A stretch of DNA of 23,227 nucleotides from Gammaproteobacteria bacterium (GTDB taxonomy: Bacteria; Pseudomonadota; Gammaproteobacteria; UBA5335; SLRW01): the NCBI GenBank assembly GCA_007130745.1, contig SLRW01000051.1, positions 1 through 23,227 of the forward strand, written 5' to 3'. Both the position numbers and the translations under genes were made by a program. Positions 7,466-16,075 of the stretch are shown in pieces. Every line of letters begins with the position of its first letter. Position 1 is the first letter of the stretch. The notes under the pieces are model-generated. The model saw only the letters and a program-made list of their open reading frames with translations, was not told the DNA's origin and did not search any database.

Positions 7466-8209
7466 TTAACCCATGCGTGAAATAAAACGTGTAGGGGCAA
7501 TGGCCAGCACACGGGCCAGCCAGGCCCACGGCCAGCGGGGCACGGCGGGGTTTCTGGCCTTGCCCTCGATGCGATCGGCGATGATGCGAGCGCCACGTTC
7601 CAGGGAAATCAGAAACGGGCGGTTGGTCAGCATGTCGTTGATCGGGGTATCGATATAGCCCGGATGCAGTACGGTGACATCAATCGGGTGGCGGTAGAGT
7701 TCGGCGCGCAGGGCTTCCATCCACACACTGAGTGCGGCCTTGGAGGCGCTGTAGGCGCCGTTACCCGGCAGCCCCCGGAAGGCCGCGACACTGGATGTGG
7801 CGACGACATGCCCCCGGCCGCGTTCGCGAAAGTATTCAGTCGCTGCTTCCACCGTGGCCATGGCACCAAGTACGTTGGTTTCGATGGTGCGTTTGGCCGC
7901 CTCGAATTCGCCCTTGCCGATCTTGCCCCCAAGGCCGATGCCGGCATTGGCGAAGACAATATCCAGTCCTTCCAGCTCATCAATGATTTCGCGCAGGGTC
8001 ACTGGTACTTTGGCGTATTCGGTGACGTCCAGGGGGCGTATGGCGATGCGGGTGTCGGGGTGGCGCTGCAGGATTTCATCACGCAGTGACTCCAGTGCAT
8101 CAAGCCGCCGGGCCGCCAGGCCCAGGCCATAGCCGCGAGCGGCAAATTCCATCGAAACTGCACGTCCGATGCCCGAGCTGGCGCCGGTAATCATGATGTT
8201 CTTGCTCAT
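7466..8209 (-). CDS. Short-chain dehydrogenase/reductase (SDR)
   Basis: This 247-residue classical SDR has the cofactor motif TGASSGIG (8-15), NAG (88-90) and active-site S140, Y153 and K157 (YSASK). LHPGYIDTPI (181-190) after the active site is the usual substrate-loop entry. AARRLDAL after the second strand suggests NADP preference, from the arginines following that strand. The C-terminal segment (225-247) is hydrophobic and basic (WPWAWLARVLAIAPTRFISRMG) and may touch the membrane. The chosen ATG at 8209 has GGAG at a good distance; a longer in-frame start lacks one. It is downstream of the cyclotransferase gene on the same strand (105-base gap). The substrate cannot be assigned. Confidence 0.85.
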   Translation of the reverse strand: MSKNIMITGASSGIGRAVSMEFAARGYGLGLAARRLDALESLRDEILQRHPDTRIAIRPLDVTEYAKVPVTLREIIDELEGLDIVFANAGIGLGGKIGKGEFEAAKRTIETNVLGAMATVEAATEYFRERGRGHVVATSSVAAFRGLPGNGAYSASKAALSVWMEALRAELYRHPIDVTVLHPGYIDTPINDMLTNRPFLISLERGARIIADRIEGKARNPAVPRWPWAWLARVLAIAPTRFISRMG

Positions 8210-8314
8210 GCTGATGTCTCCAGTGCTTTGTTTGTTGCGCACGAAGCGCAATTATATGCGCCCGACTCTATCTTAATTGCCCGGCAAGTGGCAGCAGGGT
8301 TGTGTGGTGTGGAG

Positions 8315-8896
8315 TCAGGCAGTTCCGGGCAACGCCCTGGCATGTTCGATGCGAGGCCTGCACTGGCGAATGAACTGGTCTACAGACGGCTGTAACCGGG
8401 GGTTGTTGTCCAGGATATTGCGGCGCACACGGTTAAGATAGTCTGCGGGCACCTGTTTGTTGAACAGCCCGGACAGAATATGGCGCACGTAGTGAAATTC
8501 TGTATACAAATCGTAACGACGTTGTGCGACCAGCCAGGTCAGTACGGGAGCAGCAACAGGCTGTCCATCCGGGTGACATACATCGATGCGAGTTCGCCGG
8601 TATTCCGCGCCCTCGTTTTCAATACTGTCCATGCTGGGGCGATCTCCGGCGGTATCGCGGCGGATCAGTGCGTCGGGGATTGCATACAGTGCACCCCAGG
8701 CCGGTTGGCTGCCGCCCGGTATCAGATCGGCTGCGGCGCAGCCATTGCCCTCGCTCCAGACCGTAAAGCCCAGTTCGCAGGGTTCCCGTGTGCAGGCCAG
8801 TCCCAGATAGCGGGCGTCGCCGCGCAAGCGCTGGCTGGAGTTGAGCCGCTCGCTGTCGAGGTTGGAGCCGTACTGGAAGATGATGGCCATAGGCAT
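8315..8896 (-). CDS. Gamma-glutamylcyclotransferase-like protein
   Basis: This 193-residue protein opens with the GGCT-fold signature QYGSNL (8-13), which binds the gamma-glutamyl group. It carries the likely catalytic glutamate E95 in SIENEGAEYRR. GALYAIPDALIRRD (68-81) is the usual W/G-x-x-Y-x-I region before it. GGCT-fold enzymes release 5-oxoproline from gamma-glutamyl amines or peptides. The extended C-terminal part (about 115-193) resembles members that carry an added helical region. The start is uncertain: ATG at 8896 or 8890, neither with a good ribosome site, and a perfect hairpin ends seven bases before the first. A role in glutathione or gamma-glutamyl-amine turnover is inference. 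Confidence 0.72.
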   Translation of the reverse strand: MPMAIIFQYGSNLDSERLNSSQRLRGDARYLGLACTREPCELGFTVWSEGNGCAAADLIPGGSQPAWGALYAIPDALIRRDTAGDRPSMDSIENEGAEYRRTRIDVCHPDGQPVAAPVLTWLVAQRRYDLYTEFHYVRHILSGLFNKQVPADYLNRVRRNILDNNPRLQPSVDQFIRQCRPRIEHARALPGTA

Positions 8897-8903
8897 TGTT
8901 CAG

Positions 8904-8926
8904 GGTGGCGAATTTGATTCGCCACC
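8904..8926 (-). promoter_or_regulatory. Perfect 10-bp hairpin in the leader of the cyclotransferase-like gene
   Basis: GGTGGCGAAT (8904-8913) and ATTCGCCACC (8917-8926) are perfect reverse complements around a 3-base loop. In the minus-strand transcript the hairpin ends seven bases before the ATG at 8896, exactly where a ribosome-binding site would be. It could sequester the start, act as an operator, or end transcription arriving from the symporter gene; no T-run follows, so simple intrinsic termination is unlikely. Confidence 0.5.
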
Positions 8927-8994
8927 GAGTGTAAGCGGGCCATTGCGCTTGTGCCAAGCGATCAAGCTTTCCGTTCACCGTGTTCCGTCGGCGG

Positions 8995-9013
8995 GTGTGC
9001 GCGAAGCGCACAC
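8995..9013 (-). promoter_or_regulatory. Perfect 8-bp hairpin downstream of the symporter gene
   Basis: GTGTGCGC (8995-9002) and GCGCACAC (9006-9013) pair perfectly around a 3-base loop. The hairpin lies 28 bases after the symporter stop on the minus strand. No T-run follows, so it may be a Rho-dependent or 3'-end-protecting structure rather than a classical terminator. Confidence 0.4.
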
Positions 9014-9041
9014 AACATTAAACAGCGCAAAAGCCGCCGGC

Positions 9042-10412
9042 TTATTTGTTGAGAATCCCCTGGCGGGCAAAGTACTCCCGCTGCAGGGCAGCCACCACAC
9101 CGGCCAGCAGTGCCAGGCTCAGCAGGTTGGGCAGGGCCATCAGCAGATTCGTGATATCCGCCAGATTCCAGACCAGCTGCAAGGGCACCGCGGCACCCAC
9201 TACCACCAGCAGTGTGAAAACCACCCGGTAGGGCATCACCGCCCCCTCGCCGAACAGGAAGCGCGCCGAACGGTCCCCATAGTAGGACCAGGCGATCATA
9301 GTGGAAAAGGCGAAAAGGGTCAGGGAGATACCCACCATCCAGCCGCCGGCCTCGCCCAGCGTCTGACTGAAGGCATAAGCAGTCAGTGAGGCGCCGACCA
9401 TGTCATCACCACTGGTCAGCCAGGCGCCGGTGACGATGATCACAAGACCGGTGAGAGTGCAGACGATCAACGTGTCGATAAAGGGTTCCAGCATGGCCAC
9501 CAGCCCTTCTCGCACCGGTTCATTGGTGCGCGCGGCGGCATGGGCGATGGGCGAGGAACCCAGTCCGGCTTCGTTGGAGAACATGCCGCGCGCCACGCCC
9601 CAGCGAATGGCCTCGCCTACGGCAGCACCGCCCACCGACCACGGGTTCAGGGCGTATTCTATAATGGTGGCGAAGGCCGCCGGGATCAGTGGCGCATGGG
9701 CCACCAGCACAATCAGGGCGCCCGCCATGTAGACGGCAGCCATAATGGGAACGAGGGTGGCCGCAGCTTTGGCGATGCGGCGGATGCCGCCCAGAATCAC
9801 CAGTCCCACCAGAATGGCCAGCACCACGCCCACCATCCAGCCATACTCACCCAAATCCGGCCAGATAAACCGCAGCCCGTCCACCACGGAATTGGCCTGC
9901 ACCATATTGCCGATGCCCAGTGCGGCGATCAGGGCAAAAAAGGCAAACAATGCCGCCAGGCGCGGGAAGTTAAGGCCATGCAGAAGGGTATACATGGGGC
10001 CGCCGGAAACCTCGCCGGTGTCGTCAATCTCCCGATAGCGTACGGCCAGGGTGCATTCGACGAACTTGGTGGCCATGCCAAAAACAGCGGTGACCCACAT
10101 CCAGAACAGGGCGCCGGGCCCACCCAGCGAGATGGCAGTCGCCACCCCGGCGATATTACCTGTGCCAATGGTGGCGGACAGGGCCGTGGCCAGTGCCTGG
10201 AAATGGGATACCTCGCCGGCTTCATCATCGCGGGTGTGTTTGCCCCGGGTAACCGCCATGGCGTGGGTTATGCCGCGGACCTGGATGAAGCCGGTGCGGA
10301 TGGTCAGGTACAGGCCCATGCCCAGGAGCAGGCCGAGGGTGACCAGGTTGCCCCAGAGAAAGTCCGAGATGGCACCGGTGAGCTCGGTCAACTGGGCGAG
10401 CAAATTGTCCAT
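9042..10412 (-). CDS. Sodium:alanine (AGCS) symporter family protein
   Basis: This 456-residue membrane protein has about 10-11 predicted helices. It is recognised by the AGCS signature region TALSATIGTGNIAGVATAIS and the following GGPGALFWMW (76-106), where the TGN segment lies in the sodium/substrate site. Further AGCS stretches are VSGGPMYTLLHGL, RGMFSNEAGLGSSPIAHAAA and WSYYGDRSARFLFG. Family members (DagA, AlsT, GlyP) import alanine, glycine or related amino acids with sodium, from the inner membrane. Length is normal. ATG at 10412 has AGGAA about nine bases upstream. It stands alone, with the lipoprotein gene upstream (91-base gap) and the cyclotransferase-like gene downstream. The gamma-glutamyl neighbour is compatible with amino-acid salvage, but this is weak context. 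Confidence 0.92.
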   Translation of the reverse strand: MDNLLAQLTELTGAISDFLWGNLVTLGLLLGMGLYLTIRTGFIQVRGITHAMAVTRGKHTRDDEAGEVSHFQALATALSATIGTGNIAGVATAISLGGPGALFWMWVTAVFGMATKFVECTLAVRYREIDDTGEVSGGPMYTLLHGLNFPRLAALFAFFALIAALGIGNMVQANSVVDGLRFIWPDLGEYGWMVGVVLAILVGLVILGGIRRIAKAAATLVPIMAAVYMAGALIVLVAHAPLIPAAFATIIEYALNPWSVGGAAVGEAIRWGVARGMFSNEAGLGSSPIAHAAARTNEPVREGLVAMLEPFIDTLIVCTLTGLVIIVTGAWLTSGDDMVGASLTAYAFSQTLGEAGGWMVGISLTLFAFSTMIAWSYYGDRSARFLFGEGAVMPYRVVFTLLVVVGAAVPLQLVWNLADITNLLMALPNLLSLALLAGVVAALQREYFARQGILNK

Positions 10413-10503
10413 GGCTGAAGGTTCCTGTTGTTATTGGTTTATGCCTGTGCCGGGGATGAGCGCATGGTAGCCGAGACGTATTCTGGCAGGCTGGTGTTGG
10501 ATA

Positions 10504-11046
10504 TTATTCCTGCCCGGAGCTTGTATCCTGTTCGCGGCTCAGATTCCTGTCCAGTTTCCGCAGTACAGGGCGCTGCCATTCGGTATTTTCAAAATGATCC
10601 GCCAGTCGGCGGAGCAATTCGTTTTCCTCTGGTCGGGGCTGCGCTTCCATGTCCAGCGTACTGCCTTCACGCAGGGCCATGGCGCTGCCGCTGATACGCT
10701 GGGTGCCCAGATAACCAACCTCGCCCGGACCCAGGGTGACGAGAGGCCCTTGCAGGCGACTGAGTGCGTAGACTGTGACGCCATCCGAGATGCCCCCCAG
10801 ATAATAGTTGCCCGGGGGAATATCGGTGATAAAAAAGCTGCCGTCGCTGCGCACTCTGGCGGTAAGCCCGAAAACGCCCCAGTGCATTTTCCCGGGTTGG
10901 TGAATATACACACGTATCGGCACTATCTGTTCCGAGCTGACATGGCCATGCAGCATGCCGCGCGACTGGCTGTTGCCGCCAGTCGTGGCACAGCCGGTCA
11001 GCGCAAAAACAAGCAATAGCGCAATCGTGTGGCGTAATTTTGTCAT
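10504..11046 (-). CDS. Lipoprotein with a carboxypeptidase-regulatory-like (transthyretin-type) domain
   Basis: This 180-residue lipoprotein has a basic start, a hydrophobic segment (8-16) and the lipobox LTGC, with the lipidated cysteine at 19, followed by ATTGG. The middle (about 30-125) looks like a beta-rich prealbumin-like domain: the segment RVRSDGSFFITDIPPGNYYL (64-83) is the typical D-G-x-F...I-P-P-G-x-Y pattern of carboxypeptidase-regulatory-like repeats. The C-terminal part (about 130-180) is charged and probably helical. The start is uncertain: ATG at 11046 gives the best signal peptide, while ATG at 11079 or 11082 has a GAGG nearby and would add 11 or 12 residues. Divergent from the gene at 11190. 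Function unknown. Confidence 0.7.
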   Translation of the reverse strand: MTKLRHTIALLLVFALTGCATTGGNSQSRGMLHGHVSSEQIVPIRVYIHQPGKMHWGVFGLTARVRSDGSFFITDIPPGNYYLGGISDGVTVYALSRLQGPLVTLGPGEVGYLGTQRISGSAMALREGSTLDMEAQPRPEENELLRRLADHFENTEWQRPVLRKLDRNLSREQDTSSGQE

Positions 11047-11189
11047 TATCAAGCCCCGGCTCTGGTTGGCAGCAGACATCATACCCTCAGGAGGGTCGCC
11101 GCCCAATCAGTGGTGAGAAATCCCGCAAATGGGTGCATAGTATGCTTACAGCGGTATATGATTGTCCTGAGATTACAAGGGAGGCTTAA

Positions 11190-11669
11190 ATGCGTTATTT
11201 GGTTGCTCTGGTTTCTGTGTTACTGATATTGATGCCGGTGACGGTGCTGTCGGAAAGCACCGGAGAATCCTTGACTGAAGCCGAGGTGCTTCAGCGTATG
11301 GCAGGGTCCTGGGTTGAAGATCAGGAAGCCACGCTGGAACAAATCGAGCGTCGTCTTGCAGAAGAAGACCTGGATCGCAGAACTCGCGAGCAGCTGAGTT
11401 TTGCAAGAAGGGCGGCCCAGGAGGCTTTGCTGGAGTTTCATTTCAGTGAAGACGGCTCTGTCTGGATCACTAACAAAGGGCAAGAGCAGGAGATAGAGCG
11501 TGGTCGAATGGAAGTTCTTTCAGTCAGTGGAAATCAGGCGAAGATAGCGCTTGAAGGTGGCCAGAACTTCCTCAACATTGAGGAGCTTATCGTGGGCTTT
11601 GATGATGACGACTATGGCTTCTATTTGTATCTTGATGACAAGATTAAACGTAATTATTTACCAAATTAA
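11190..11669 (+). CDS. Small exported protein of unknown function
   Basis: This 159-residue protein has a clear signal peptide (hydrophobic 4-19, likely cleavage near residues 20-23) and no lipobox. After it comes a short hydrophobic patch, LQRMAGSWVEDQ, then a charged helical, possibly coiled-coil stretch (about 45-85, rich in E and R). The C-terminal half looks beta-rich (FHFSEDGSVWITNKG...KIALEGG) and ends in an acidic run, FDDDDYG, then a basic tail. The pattern AGSW...F-x-F-x-x-D-G-S-x-x-x is seen in many periplasmic lipocalin-like domains, but I do not recognise the family. AAGGGAGG lies just upstream of the ATG. Base composition is more AT-rich than its neighbours. No partner is evident. 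Confidence 0.7.
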   Translation: MRYLVALVSVLLILMPVTVLSESTGESLTEAEVLQRMAGSWVEDQEATLEQIERRLAEEDLDRRTREQLSFARRAAQEALLEFHFSEDGSVWITNKGQEQEIERGRMEVLSVSGNQAKIALEGGQNFLNIEELIVGFDDDDYGFYLYLDDKIKRNYLPN

Positions 11670-11743
11670 GCATGGAGTTGCTCTGTGCGCGCCTGGGCGC
11701 TGAAGCTAAAGTTAATCTGACAAGTTGACAGTATTTGACATAT

Positions 11744-11784
11744 AAAAAACTCCGGCTTACCCTTGCCTTGCGGTGTCACGGAGT
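11744..11784 (-). terminator. Candidate intrinsic terminator of the patatin/ybb operon
   Basis: On the minus strand ACTCCG (11784-11779) can pair with CGGAGT (11754-11749), followed at once by a run of six T (11749-11744). The loop is long (24 bases), which weakens the call. It lies about 105 bases after the patatin stop. The intervening bases 11785-11888 can form further GC stems (for example CGAC with GTCG near 11850) and could be a structured 3' region. Confidence 0.45.
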
Positions 11785-11888
11785 GATGGATTTGCCGTGG
11801 CGGGCGGAAGCCAGGAGGCCGCCGCTTGGCTGAAGGGAATCAGCGACAAGGAAGTCGTCCGCACCCGATGCGCCGCGCAATATTCAGA

Positions 11889-12908
11889 TTAACCGGCTCC
11901 GGCATTTTCCGGAGCCGGTAGCCGCAACTCACCTGCCAGAGCCGTGAGTTTTTGTTCCCCGCCTTCCTCTTCCAGAAACTTCTGGGCAGCTAAAAGCATG
12001 CCGCGTACCTGTTCGCGTCCGGCGTGATCAGGCACGGCAAGTTCGGCTGACAGCCGGGTCTGGAACCGCCGGTAAGGGCTGCCGGAGAGAATTTCCCATT
12101 CTTCGCATGAAAGGGTGCGTTCAAGGAGCTGTTCCAGTCGTGGTGTCATCCAGCTGCAGTCGCAGGCGTCCCCCGGGGGTTGCATTGCCTTGATTCGGTC
12201 AGGTGGGTTGGGGCCAATGCCGGTGCCGAAGGAGGCCAGCAGGATTCCCCTTTGCGGTATGCCCTCTCGTATCAGTCGGGCCACGGCCTGTGGGGACGGG
12301 TCGGTAGACAGCACGCCGCCATCCACCAGACCCAGGCGGCCGTGGCCGGGTACATCCATCATGTGAGCCGGGAAGATATCAGGCAGGGACGCTGACGCGA
12401 GACAGGCTTCCTGCATGCTGATGCCGGCGCAATCGGGACTGGCGCTGTCGAATACAATGCCTTTGTCGAGCTCGGGGGCGAAGCAGGTCACCATAACTCG
12501 GGTCTGTGCCTCGCTCAGTAAGGTATCGCCTACCACCTCATCCAGCACCCGTCTGAGGCCGTCGTGGTTATATCGACTGCCAGAAAGCAGCTTGCGCAAG
12601 CGTCCGGCAAAACGACTGGCACCCCGGGGGAAAACCGACTCACCATGCTTTTGGTAGAACGCCACAAGATCCTGGGCGCTATGCCCGCAAGCCATGCCAC
12701 AGGCAAGCAGGCTGCCGGTTGAAGTGCCGGCGATCAGGTCCACGTGCTGATGCAGCGGATCGGATAGCTCGGCTTGCAGACGATGCAGCCACAGCGCAGT
12801 GATGATCCCCCGGACGCCGCCACCATCCAGGCTCAGCAGGCGCAGCGGACGTGATGGCTCCGGGGGGTGCTGAGATGCTGTTGTGTCCATGGGTGGCAAT
12901 GATTGCAT
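11889..12908 (-). CDS. Patatin-like phospholipase
   Basis: This 339-residue patatin-fold lipid acyl hydrolase has all three active-site elements: the oxyanion loop DGGGVRG (28-34), the nucleophile elbow GTSTG (61-65) with catalytic S63, and the dyad aspartate in DGG (196-198). The insert between them contains FDSASPDC and ACLASASLPDIFPA, typical of the bacterial patatin group that hydrolyses phospholipids or neutral lipids. No signal peptide is visible, so it should be cytoplasmic or membrane-associated. The ATG at 12908 begins two bases after the ybbP stop, so translation is probably coupled; an alternative ATG at 12890 exists and neither has a strong ribosome site. Downstream of ybbA-ybbP and near tesA, it adds a second lipase-type function to the locus. 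Confidence 0.85.
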   Translation of the reverse strand: MQSLPPMDTTASQHPPEPSRPLRLLSLDGGGVRGIITALWLHRLQAELSDPLHQHVDLIAGTSTGSLLACGMACGHSAQDLVAFYQKHGESVFPRGASRFAGRLRKLLSGSRYNHDGLRRVLDEVVGDTLLSEAQTRVMVTCFAPELDKGIVFDSASPDCAGISMQEACLASASLPDIFPAHMMDVPGHGRLGLVDGGVLSTDPSPQAVARLIREGIPQRGILLASFGTGIGPNPPDRIKAMQPPGDACDCSWMTPRLEQLLERTLSCEEWEILSGSPYRRFQTRLSAELAVPDHAGREQVRGMLLAAQKFLEEEGGEQKLTALAGELRLPAPENAGAG

Positions 12909-12910
12909 TC

Positions 12911-15415
12911 TCAGGCGCTACTACCAAGTACCCGCATGGGCGATTGTGACAGCACCGGGCGGATGGCCAGCAGGCCGGCCAGGCCAATTCCCAGCGCGCC
13001 GCCGAGGATGCCGGTAATGAACACGCCTGCCCCGGGCAGGTAGGCCAGTTCCATGACCTCCCGGGCGATCAGCCAGCCCGCAGCCCAGGCGGCCAGTGTG
13101 GCGATGATACCAGCCACCAGCCCGAGCAGGGCGAATTCGGTGGCCATTGCGCCCAGTACGGTGGCCCGTCTGGCGCCCAGTGCTCGCATCAGGGCAACTT
13201 CGCGGCGACGTTGCTCGCGGCTGGCCTGGATGGTGGCAAGCAATACCACCATGCCGGCCAGCAGGGTGAACAGGAAAACATACTGCACGGAAAGGCTGAC
13301 CCGTTCGATGACTTCCCTGACCTGGGCAATAATGGCAGCCACGTCAATCGTGCCCAGGCTGGGGAAGGCCTGTATCAGTTGCGCGGGCAGAGCCTGCTGA
13401 TCAGGGCCCAGATTCAGTGCGCTGATCCAGGTGGCGGGATAGTCTTCAAGCACGCCCGGCGGGGTCAGGGTGAAAAAATTCGCATTGAAGGAATCCCAGC
13501 GGATTTCACGCAGGTTATCCACTTCCAGCTGCAAATGTTCACCAGCGATCTCGAATCCCAGTGTGTCGCCGCGTGATATTCCCAGGCGCCGGGCCAGATC
13601 TTCATCAACTGACAGTAGTGGTTGTCCGTGGCTGTCCTCATCCCACCATTGCCCGTCGATGACACGGTTATCCGCCGGCAGCCCGGCGGCCCAGGAAAGA
13701 TTGAATTCTCGCATTGCCATGCGGCGGGTACGGCCTTCCTCAAAATCATCGGCTCGCACGGGTCGCTGGTTGTGACTGTGCCAGCGTGCCCGGACCATGG
13801 GGTGAAATTCCGGCTCTACCACGCCGGCTTCAACCAGCAGTTCTGACAGCGGCTCACGCTCATGCGCCTGTATATTGACCAGGAAAAGATTGGGGGTGTC
13901 TTCGCCCAGCGAGGCTTCCCAGGCGCCGAGCAGGTCATTACGTACCACCCCCAGCAAAAGCAGCACACTGATACCCAAACCAAAGCCGGTTAGCAGTAAT
14001 GCGGTTTCGCCACGACGCCTGGCCAGGTTGGCAAGACCATGGCGCCAGGCGCTGGTGTGGCTGCCCCGTCGCAGGGTCACGTCAAGCAGACCTACCAATA
14101 GGATGCCGGCCAGCGCCAGCAAGCCGCCGGCAAGCAGGGTGCCGGCACCCACCCACAGCGTCAATTGCGCATCCCCGGTATGCCAGTACATCAGGGCAAT
14201 GGTGGCGGTGATTGCGAGCACAGCGGCCAGCGCTGGCCGCCAGTGATGGCCGCTGTGCTCCCGGCGCAGAACCCGGCCAGGCGGGGTGCGCGTCACCTCC
14301 AGCAGGGGCGGCAGAGCAAAGCCCGCAAACAGCAAAATACCTGTCAGACTGCCGGTCAGTACGGCGCCGGCGCCAGGTGCGGGCAGAGGCGTGCCGATCA
14401 GGTCGGCGGCAATTGCCGCCAGGCCGCTCTGGGCCAGGTAGCCTGCGATCACCCCCGTTGCGCAACCGGCGAGTGCGGTAAGTGCGATGACGCTGCCATG
14501 CATGCCGAGCAGGGTTTTGCGGCTGGCGCCCATACAGCGCAGTACCGCGGCGGCGTCCAGTTGTCGACGACTGTATTGCCGTGCGGTAACGGCAATAGCT
14601 GCGCCGGCCAGGATCACGCTAACGAGGGCGGCAAGATGCAGGAATTGCTCGCCGCGGTGCATGGCGGCGCGCAGTTCGGGCTGGCGTTCTTCCAGGCTTT
14701 CAAGCTGGTATTGATCTTCCGGCCCGGGGGCAAGTTGTTGTCGGAAGCGGTCAATATTTCCCGCTTCGCCGGCGACGAGCAGACGATAACGCACGCGGCT
14801 GCCGGGCTGGATGAGTTCTGTGGCGGCCAGATCATCCAGGTGCATCAGCAGGCGCGGGGCCACGGCAAAAAAACTTGCGCCGCCATCGGGCTGGCTAATC
14901 AATACCTGATCCTGACTGAGCTCACTTGCGCCCACGGCGATGCTGTCGCCGGGGTTAGTCTGTAACAGACTGGCGAGGCGGCTGTCGGCCCATACCGTGC
15001 CACGCGCCGGGCCGTGCTGGCGGGATTGGCCATGGCCAAAAGCCAGTGTTGCAGTGCGCAGATCGCCTCGCAGGGGGTAGTTGTCATCCACGGCGTAAAT
15101 AGTGGCCAGTACAGTCTGGTCTTCGCGCCGCACCACGCTGGGGAAGGTTAAGGTGCGGGCCGTGGCCAGATCGTATTGCACGGCCTGTTTTTCCAGCGCG
15201 GGCGGGATAGGTTGCGAGGAGCGAATGACCAGATCACCACCCATGCTTTGCCCCGCCTGCTGGGCAAAAGCCAGATTGATGCGATCAGAGAAGCCGCCTA
15301 CGGCAGTAATAGAAGCCACGGCAATCACCAGCGCCAGTGCCAGCAGACGCAGTTCGCCACTGCGCCAGTCTTGCGCCAGCATGCGCATGCCCCAGCCGGC
15401 CGCGAACATGTTCAT
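12911..15415 (-). CDS. ybbP: FtsX-like ABC transporter permease YbbP
   Basis: This 834-residue inner-membrane permease has an N-terminal membrane helix (about 21-42), a large periplasmic MacB-PCD-like region, then a block of membrane helices near the middle with a second periplasmic domain, and a final FtsX-type block near the end (SVQYVFLFTLLAGMVVLLAT and following). This two-module layout is that of E. coli YbbP (about 804 residues). It pairs with the ATPase YbbA, whose gene overlaps it by 4 bases (ATGA). The substrate is unproven; the fixed linkage to tesA suggests a lipid or lysophospholipid-related role. The gene ends two bases before the patatin start. Confidence 0.9.
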   Translation of the reverse strand: MNMFAAGWGMRMLAQDWRSGELRLLALALVIAVASITAVGGFSDRINLAFAQQAGQSMGGDLVIRSSQPIPPALEKQAVQYDLATARTLTFPSVVRREDQTVLATIYAVDDNYPLRGDLRTATLAFGHGQSRQHGPARGTVWADSRLASLLQTNPGDSIAVGASELSQDQVLISQPDGGASFFAVAPRLLMHLDDLAATELIQPGSRVRYRLLVAGEAGNIDRFRQQLAPGPEDQYQLESLEERQPELRAAMHRGEQFLHLAALVSVILAGAAIAVTARQYSRRQLDAAAVLRCMGASRKTLLGMHGSVIALTALAGCATGVIAGYLAQSGLAAIAADLIGTPLPAPGAGAVLTGSLTGILLFAGFALPPLLEVTRTPPGRVLRREHSGHHWRPALAAVLAITATIALMYWHTGDAQLTLWVGAGTLLAGGLLALAGILLVGLLDVTLRRGSHTSAWRHGLANLARRRGETALLLTGFGLGISVLLLLGVVRNDLLGAWEASLGEDTPNLFLVNIQAHEREPLSELLVEAGVVEPEFHPMVRARWHSHNQRPVRADDFEEGRTRRMAMREFNLSWAAGLPADNRVIDGQWWDEDSHGQPLLSVDEDLARRLGISRGDTLGFEIAGEHLQLEVDNLREIRWDSFNANFFTLTPPGVLEDYPATWISALNLGPDQQALPAQLIQAFPSLGTIDVAAIIAQVREVIERVSLSVQYVFLFTLLAGMVVLLATIQASREQRRREVALMRALGARRATVLGAMATEFALLGLVAGIIATLAAWAAGWLIAREVMELAYLPGAGVFITGILGGALGIGLAGLLAIRPVLSQSPMRVLGSSA

Positions 15416-16071
15416 GCGTTGATCCTGCCGCCATCCAGCATCAACTGGCGGTCACAATGCCCGGCCAGGGTCGCGTCATGGGTGACCAGCACCAGCGTGG
15501 TACCCAGCCGGCGATTGAGGTCAAACATCAGCTCCGCGACCCGCTGGCCGGTGGCCTGGTCAAGATTGCCCGTGGGCTCATCGGCGAACAACACCCCGGG
15601 TTCCGGCGCGAAAGCTCGTGCCAGCGCCACGCGTTGTTGCTCGCCACCGGAAAGCTGGTGCGGATAATGGGTCAGGCGATGGGAAAGCCCGACATCGGTG
15701 AGCCACTGTCGGGCGCGGGCTTTCGGCTCAGGCTGGCCAGCCAGCCCGATTGCCAGCATGACATTTTCCAGGGCTGTGAGATTGGGCAGCAAGTGAAAGG
15801 ACTGGAACACAAAGCCCACCCGGCCGGCCCGTGTCGCGGCACGCTGGTCTTCATTCATGGCGGTGAGCTCCCGGTCGTCCAGCCAGACCTGGCCGCTGTC
15901 GGGCAGATCCAGTCCGGCCAGCAAGCCGAGCAGGGTGGTCTTGCCCGAGCCGGAGGCACCAACCAGGGCAAGACTTTGTCCCCGGGCTATTTCCAGACTG
16001 ACATGGTTAATGATGGTCAGCGTGCCTTCGGGACTGCTAACCTGCTTGACGAGCTCTCTTGCACGGATCAT
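15412..16071 (-). CDS. ybbA: ABC transporter ATP-binding protein YbbA
   Basis: This 219-residue ATPase belongs to the LolD/MacB/FtsE group. It has Walker A GASGSGKTT (38-46), Q-loop Q90 (FVFQSFHLLPNLTALENV), signature LSGGEQQR (140-147), Walker B VLFADE (160-165), D-loop and H-loop H198 (LVTHD). All catalytic residues are intact. It powers the YbbP permease encoded by the next, overlapping gene. The ATG at 16071 sits only four bases from the tesA start on the other strand, so the two genes must draw their promoters from inside each other's coding sequence. The ybbA/tesA divergence is the arrangement found in E. coli, which supports the identification. Confidence 0.93.
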   Translation of the reverse strand: MIRARELVKQVSSPEGTLTIINHVSLEIARGQSLALVGASGSGKTTLLGLLAGLDLPDSGQVWLDDRELTAMNEDQRAATRAGRVGFVFQSFHLLPNLTALENVMLAIGLAGQPEPKARARQWLTDVGLSHRLTHYPHQLSGGEQQRVALARAFAPEPGVLFADEPTGNLDQATGQRVAELMFDLNRRLGTTLVLVTHDATLAGHCDRQLMLDGGRINA

Positions 16072-16075
16072 GGCG

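Noticed and set aside
11773..11892. 39-codon GTG-started frame on the plus strand with reasonable codon use
   Set aside because: No ribosome site, no recognised family, overlaps the patatin stop and a likely minus-strand terminator. Kept only as a point within the intergenic finding.
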